Assembly (NCBI GenBank): GCA_903892365.1
Contig: CAITIF010000495.1
Coordinates: 1-7,911, forward strand
Direction of reading: 5' to 3'
Source of the DNA: an uncultured Pirellula sp.
Lineage (GTDB): Bacteria; Planctomycetota; Planctomycetia; Pirellulales; Pirellulaceae
DNA length: 7,911 nt
In this document: in pieces, positions 6,298 to 7,911 of the stretch
How positions within the stretch are numbered: the stretch's first letter is position 1
Layout: every line of letters starts with the position of its first letter
Notes under the pieces: generated by a model
What the model saw: the letters and a program-made list of their open reading frames with translations, nothing else
Databases searched by the model: none
Told to the model about the DNA's origin: nothing
Position numbers and translations under genes: made by a program

Positions 6298-6575
6298 GCT
6301 TAATCACCCAAAAAATTGGGATGTTCTTAATGGATTGTGCAGATTTCGCAATCGAGCGAGTCAGTTACCAATTTTGAACTGCTTAGGGTTCGGCTGGATC
6401 ACTCCGATTGACTTTCTTTTGTACGCTTCCTGTAGCTGCTGCATGATCTCCTGCATGAAATGGTGTTCGAACTCGTATTAGCGCGACGGCCATAGACGCT
6501 GGGTAAGGTACGGTTTTATTTCCTGAGGCATAGGTCGCGGCTAGCCATCGCGGTTCAAGTTAGATTTCATGATTT

Positions 6576-6589
6576 ATCTCGCTCGAGAT
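6576..6589. promoter_or_regulatory. Dyad ATCTCG-ct-CGAGAT, operator candidate
   Basis: Two perfect six-base arms are separated by two bases, about 150 bases upstream of the leucine-rich-repeat gene. It could bind a dimeric regulator or be chance; there is no supporting promoter nearby. Confidence 0.3.
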
Positions 6590-6723
6590 TCTTCGGATTA
6601 AAATTGGCTAGGAATCGGGGGCTCGAACGGCTACCCGAATTGGTTGGTGAACGTAATACTCTTGGGGCATCCTATCCAACCGGATTGTTCAATTCCCCAG
6701 AAGCATCTCGACAAAAAATAGTA

Positions 6724-6729
6724 GAAGGG
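6724..6729 (+). promoter_or_regulatory. Shine-Dalgarno site of the leucine-rich-repeat gene
   Basis: GAAGGG lies six bases before ATG 6736. The frame stays open further upstream, so this site and the signal peptide directly after the ATG decide the start. Confidence 0.65.
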
Positions 6730-6735
6730 CCAGTA

Positions 6736-7911
6736 ATGTACAAACGCCATGCCTTGGTTGGTCTAACCCAAAGCGGATTCGTAGTCTTCAGCTTGGTTTT
6801 GGTATCAGCGACGCAACTTCCGGCAGGACATCCGATTCCTGGGGAAAGTCCATTGCCGGCTGAACGTTCGAATAGCGATGCAAGGGAGTCGGCTGCTACG
6901 TTGGAGGCGGAAAGTGTCTCCGAAGCTGATGTGGAAGCAACCAAGAAACGGATCAAGGAACTTGGGGCTGGGGCCAAAGTCACGTTGGACGGCTCCAAGC
7001 TCACGGAGATCAACATCAAAGATGGTTCCTTTCTTACGTCGGACGATTTCGCTCTGTTCGGACGTTTAAGTGATCTGAAGAAATTGCAGATCTACAATTG
7101 TCGATCTTTGAATTCGGAGATGGCAGCACAGATAAGCGGCCTGAAGGAACTGAAATCGCTTGCGTTAACGAATACGGTCATCGACGATGCTGCGGTAGAC
7201 ATGATTGTGAAGTCCTTTCCTAATTTGGTAGACCTAGATCTATCCTCCAATGCAAACATGTCGGGCCAAATTCTAAAGCCGATTTCGACCCTCAAGAATT
7301 TGCAGAACTTGACACTGGTCCAAAACCGATTGAACGAGATTGGGACTCGTAAGCTTTCGAAATTGCAAGACTTGCGATCATTGGATCTTCGCGGAAACAC
7401 TCAAGCGGGCGACATGACCCTCGAAATCTTGTCTGGCCTTCCGAAGCTCAAGGCATTGAAACATCGCAGCACCGTTGTTTCTGATTATGGAATGGAGCAG
7501 CTTTCCAAAAGTACCTCGATTGAGAATATGCTGATTCAAGATTTTGCGATTACGAACGCTTCGGGGAAACATATTGCTAAGTTGAAGGCTTTGTCTCAGT
7601 TGGAGATCTTTCGTTGCCAAGGTTTCGGAAGTCAGGGGGTATTGGACTTAAAGGGTCTTAATCTTCAACGGCTGACATTAAGAGACCTACCCACGATCGA
7701 TGATTCGGCATTGGACCTTTTGAAGGATCTTCCCAAGTTGAAGAAACTCTTCCTGCATGAGCTTAGTGGCGTTACTGACGAAGGGTTGAAGAACTTGGAA
7801 GCTGCAACGTCGATTGAATTGCTGGATATTTGGAGCGTACCTAAGATGACCGATGAAAGCATTGACGTCATTTCCAAACTTCCTAACTTGAAAGAGTTGA
7901 CTGTTCGGTCC
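6736..7911 (+). CDS. Secreted leucine-rich-repeat protein, C-terminus cut by window edge
   Basis: I translated 392 codons from ATG 6736 to the right edge without a stop. Residues 1-30 look like a Sec signal peptide: YKRH at the start, a hydrophobic core around F15-S24, and a cleavage region near residue 25-30. There is no lipobox cysteine. Residues 31-75 are polar and charged, probably a linker with a helix (E63-L76). From residue 111 on, the LxxLxxLxL pattern begins at 111, 136, 161, 186, 210, 235, 259, 283, 308, 332, 357 and 382: at least twelve repeats of 24-25 residues, several with the TDEGL/DDSAL element of the bacterial RNase-inhibitor-like type. Such solenoids bind proteins or other ligands; planctomycetes have many, mostly of unknown role. 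The protein should be exported or at the cell envelope. It lies 551 bases after the oxidoreductase and behind a strong terminator, so it is a separate unit. Confidence 0.88.
   Translation, partial: MYKRHALVGLTQSGFVVFSLVLVSATQLPAGHPIPGESPLPAERSNSDARESAATLEAESVSEADVEATKKRIKELGAGAKVTLDGSKLTEINIKDGSFLTSDDFALFGRLSDLKKLQIYNCRSLNSEMAAQISGLKELKSLALTNTVIDDAAVDMIVKSFPNLVDLDLSSNANMSGQILKPISTLKNLQNLTLVQNRLNEIGTRKLSKLQDLRSLDLRGNTQAGDMTLEILSGLPKLKALKHRSTVVSDYGMEQLSKSTSIENMLIQDFAITNASGKHIAKLKALSQLEIFRCQGFGSQGVLDLKGLNLQRLTLRDLPTIDDSALDLLKDLPKLKKLFLHELSGVTDEGLKNLEAATSIELLDIWSVPKMTDESIDVISKLPNLKELTVRS

Larger units (their letters stand above)
6298..6735. other. Gene-free stretch before the leucine-rich-repeat gene
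   Basis: I see no gene in these 438 bases. Short frames here have odd composition, no ribosome-binding site and no recognisable motif. A small hairpin, CCCAA-aaaa-TTGGG, lies at 6307-6320 right after the terminator, and a 14-base dyad lies at 6576-6589. No clear promoter was found, though the promoter of the next gene should be here. TTGACT at 6408-6413 has no matching -10 box. Confidence 0.5.

Noticed and set aside
6408..6436. TTGACT as a -35 box for the leucine-rich-repeat gene
   Set aside because: At 17 bases' spacing the -10 position reads TGTAGC, a poor match, and the site is about 300 bases from the gene.
6545..6570. GGTTCAAGT resembling a tRNA T-loop
   Set aside because: The flanking bases do not form a T-stem, and no acceptor, D or anticodon arms can be found around it.

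Overview
The window looks like a chromosomal segment of a planctomycete, probably of the Rhodopirellula/Pirellula type. The evidence is gene content: an exported formylglycine-type sulfatase, a Tat-exported Gfo/Idh/MocA oxidoreductase and a secreted leucine-rich-repeat protein lie close together with sizeable gaps between them, and base composition is moderate. This assignment is inferred from gene style, not from a marker gene. I see no mobile element, CRISPR array, tRNA or rRNA.

Layout: (1) 1-417, minus strand, a MaoC-type hot-dog hydratase cut by the left edge. (2) 418-851, a divergent intergenic region whose last part almost certainly encodes the N-terminus of the next gene. (3) 852-2687, plus, an IGHMBP2-like superfamily 1B DNA/RNA helicase. 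(4) 2688-2864, a gap with two inverted repeats. (5) 2865-4493, plus, a secreted type I sulfatase with all main catalytic residues. (6) 4494-4705, a regulatory gap with a good sigma70-like promoter, two perfect 10-bp palindromes and a terminator-like hairpin in the predicted leader. (7) 4706-6184, plus, a Tat-signal Gfo/Idh/MocA oxidoreductase. (8) 6185-6735, a long gap that opens with a run of stem-loops including a textbook intrinsic terminator. (9) 6736 to the right edge, plus, a secreted leucine-rich-repeat protein with at least twelve 24-25-residue repeats, cut by the edge.

The sulfatase and the oxidoreductase plausibly serve the breakdown of sulfated polysaccharides outside the cytoplasm, the hallmark of marine planctomycetes: one removes sulfate esters, the other may act oxidatively on a sugar. 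The promoter and terminator signals between and after them suggest separate transcription units rather than a tight operon. The hydratase (acyl-CoA metabolism) and the helicase (nucleic-acid maintenance) appear to be unrelated neighbours. I find no convincing new multi-gene system. The most interesting points are the apparently non-canonical or displaced start of the helicase, the attenuator-like leader of the oxidoreductase and the stem-loop cluster after it.
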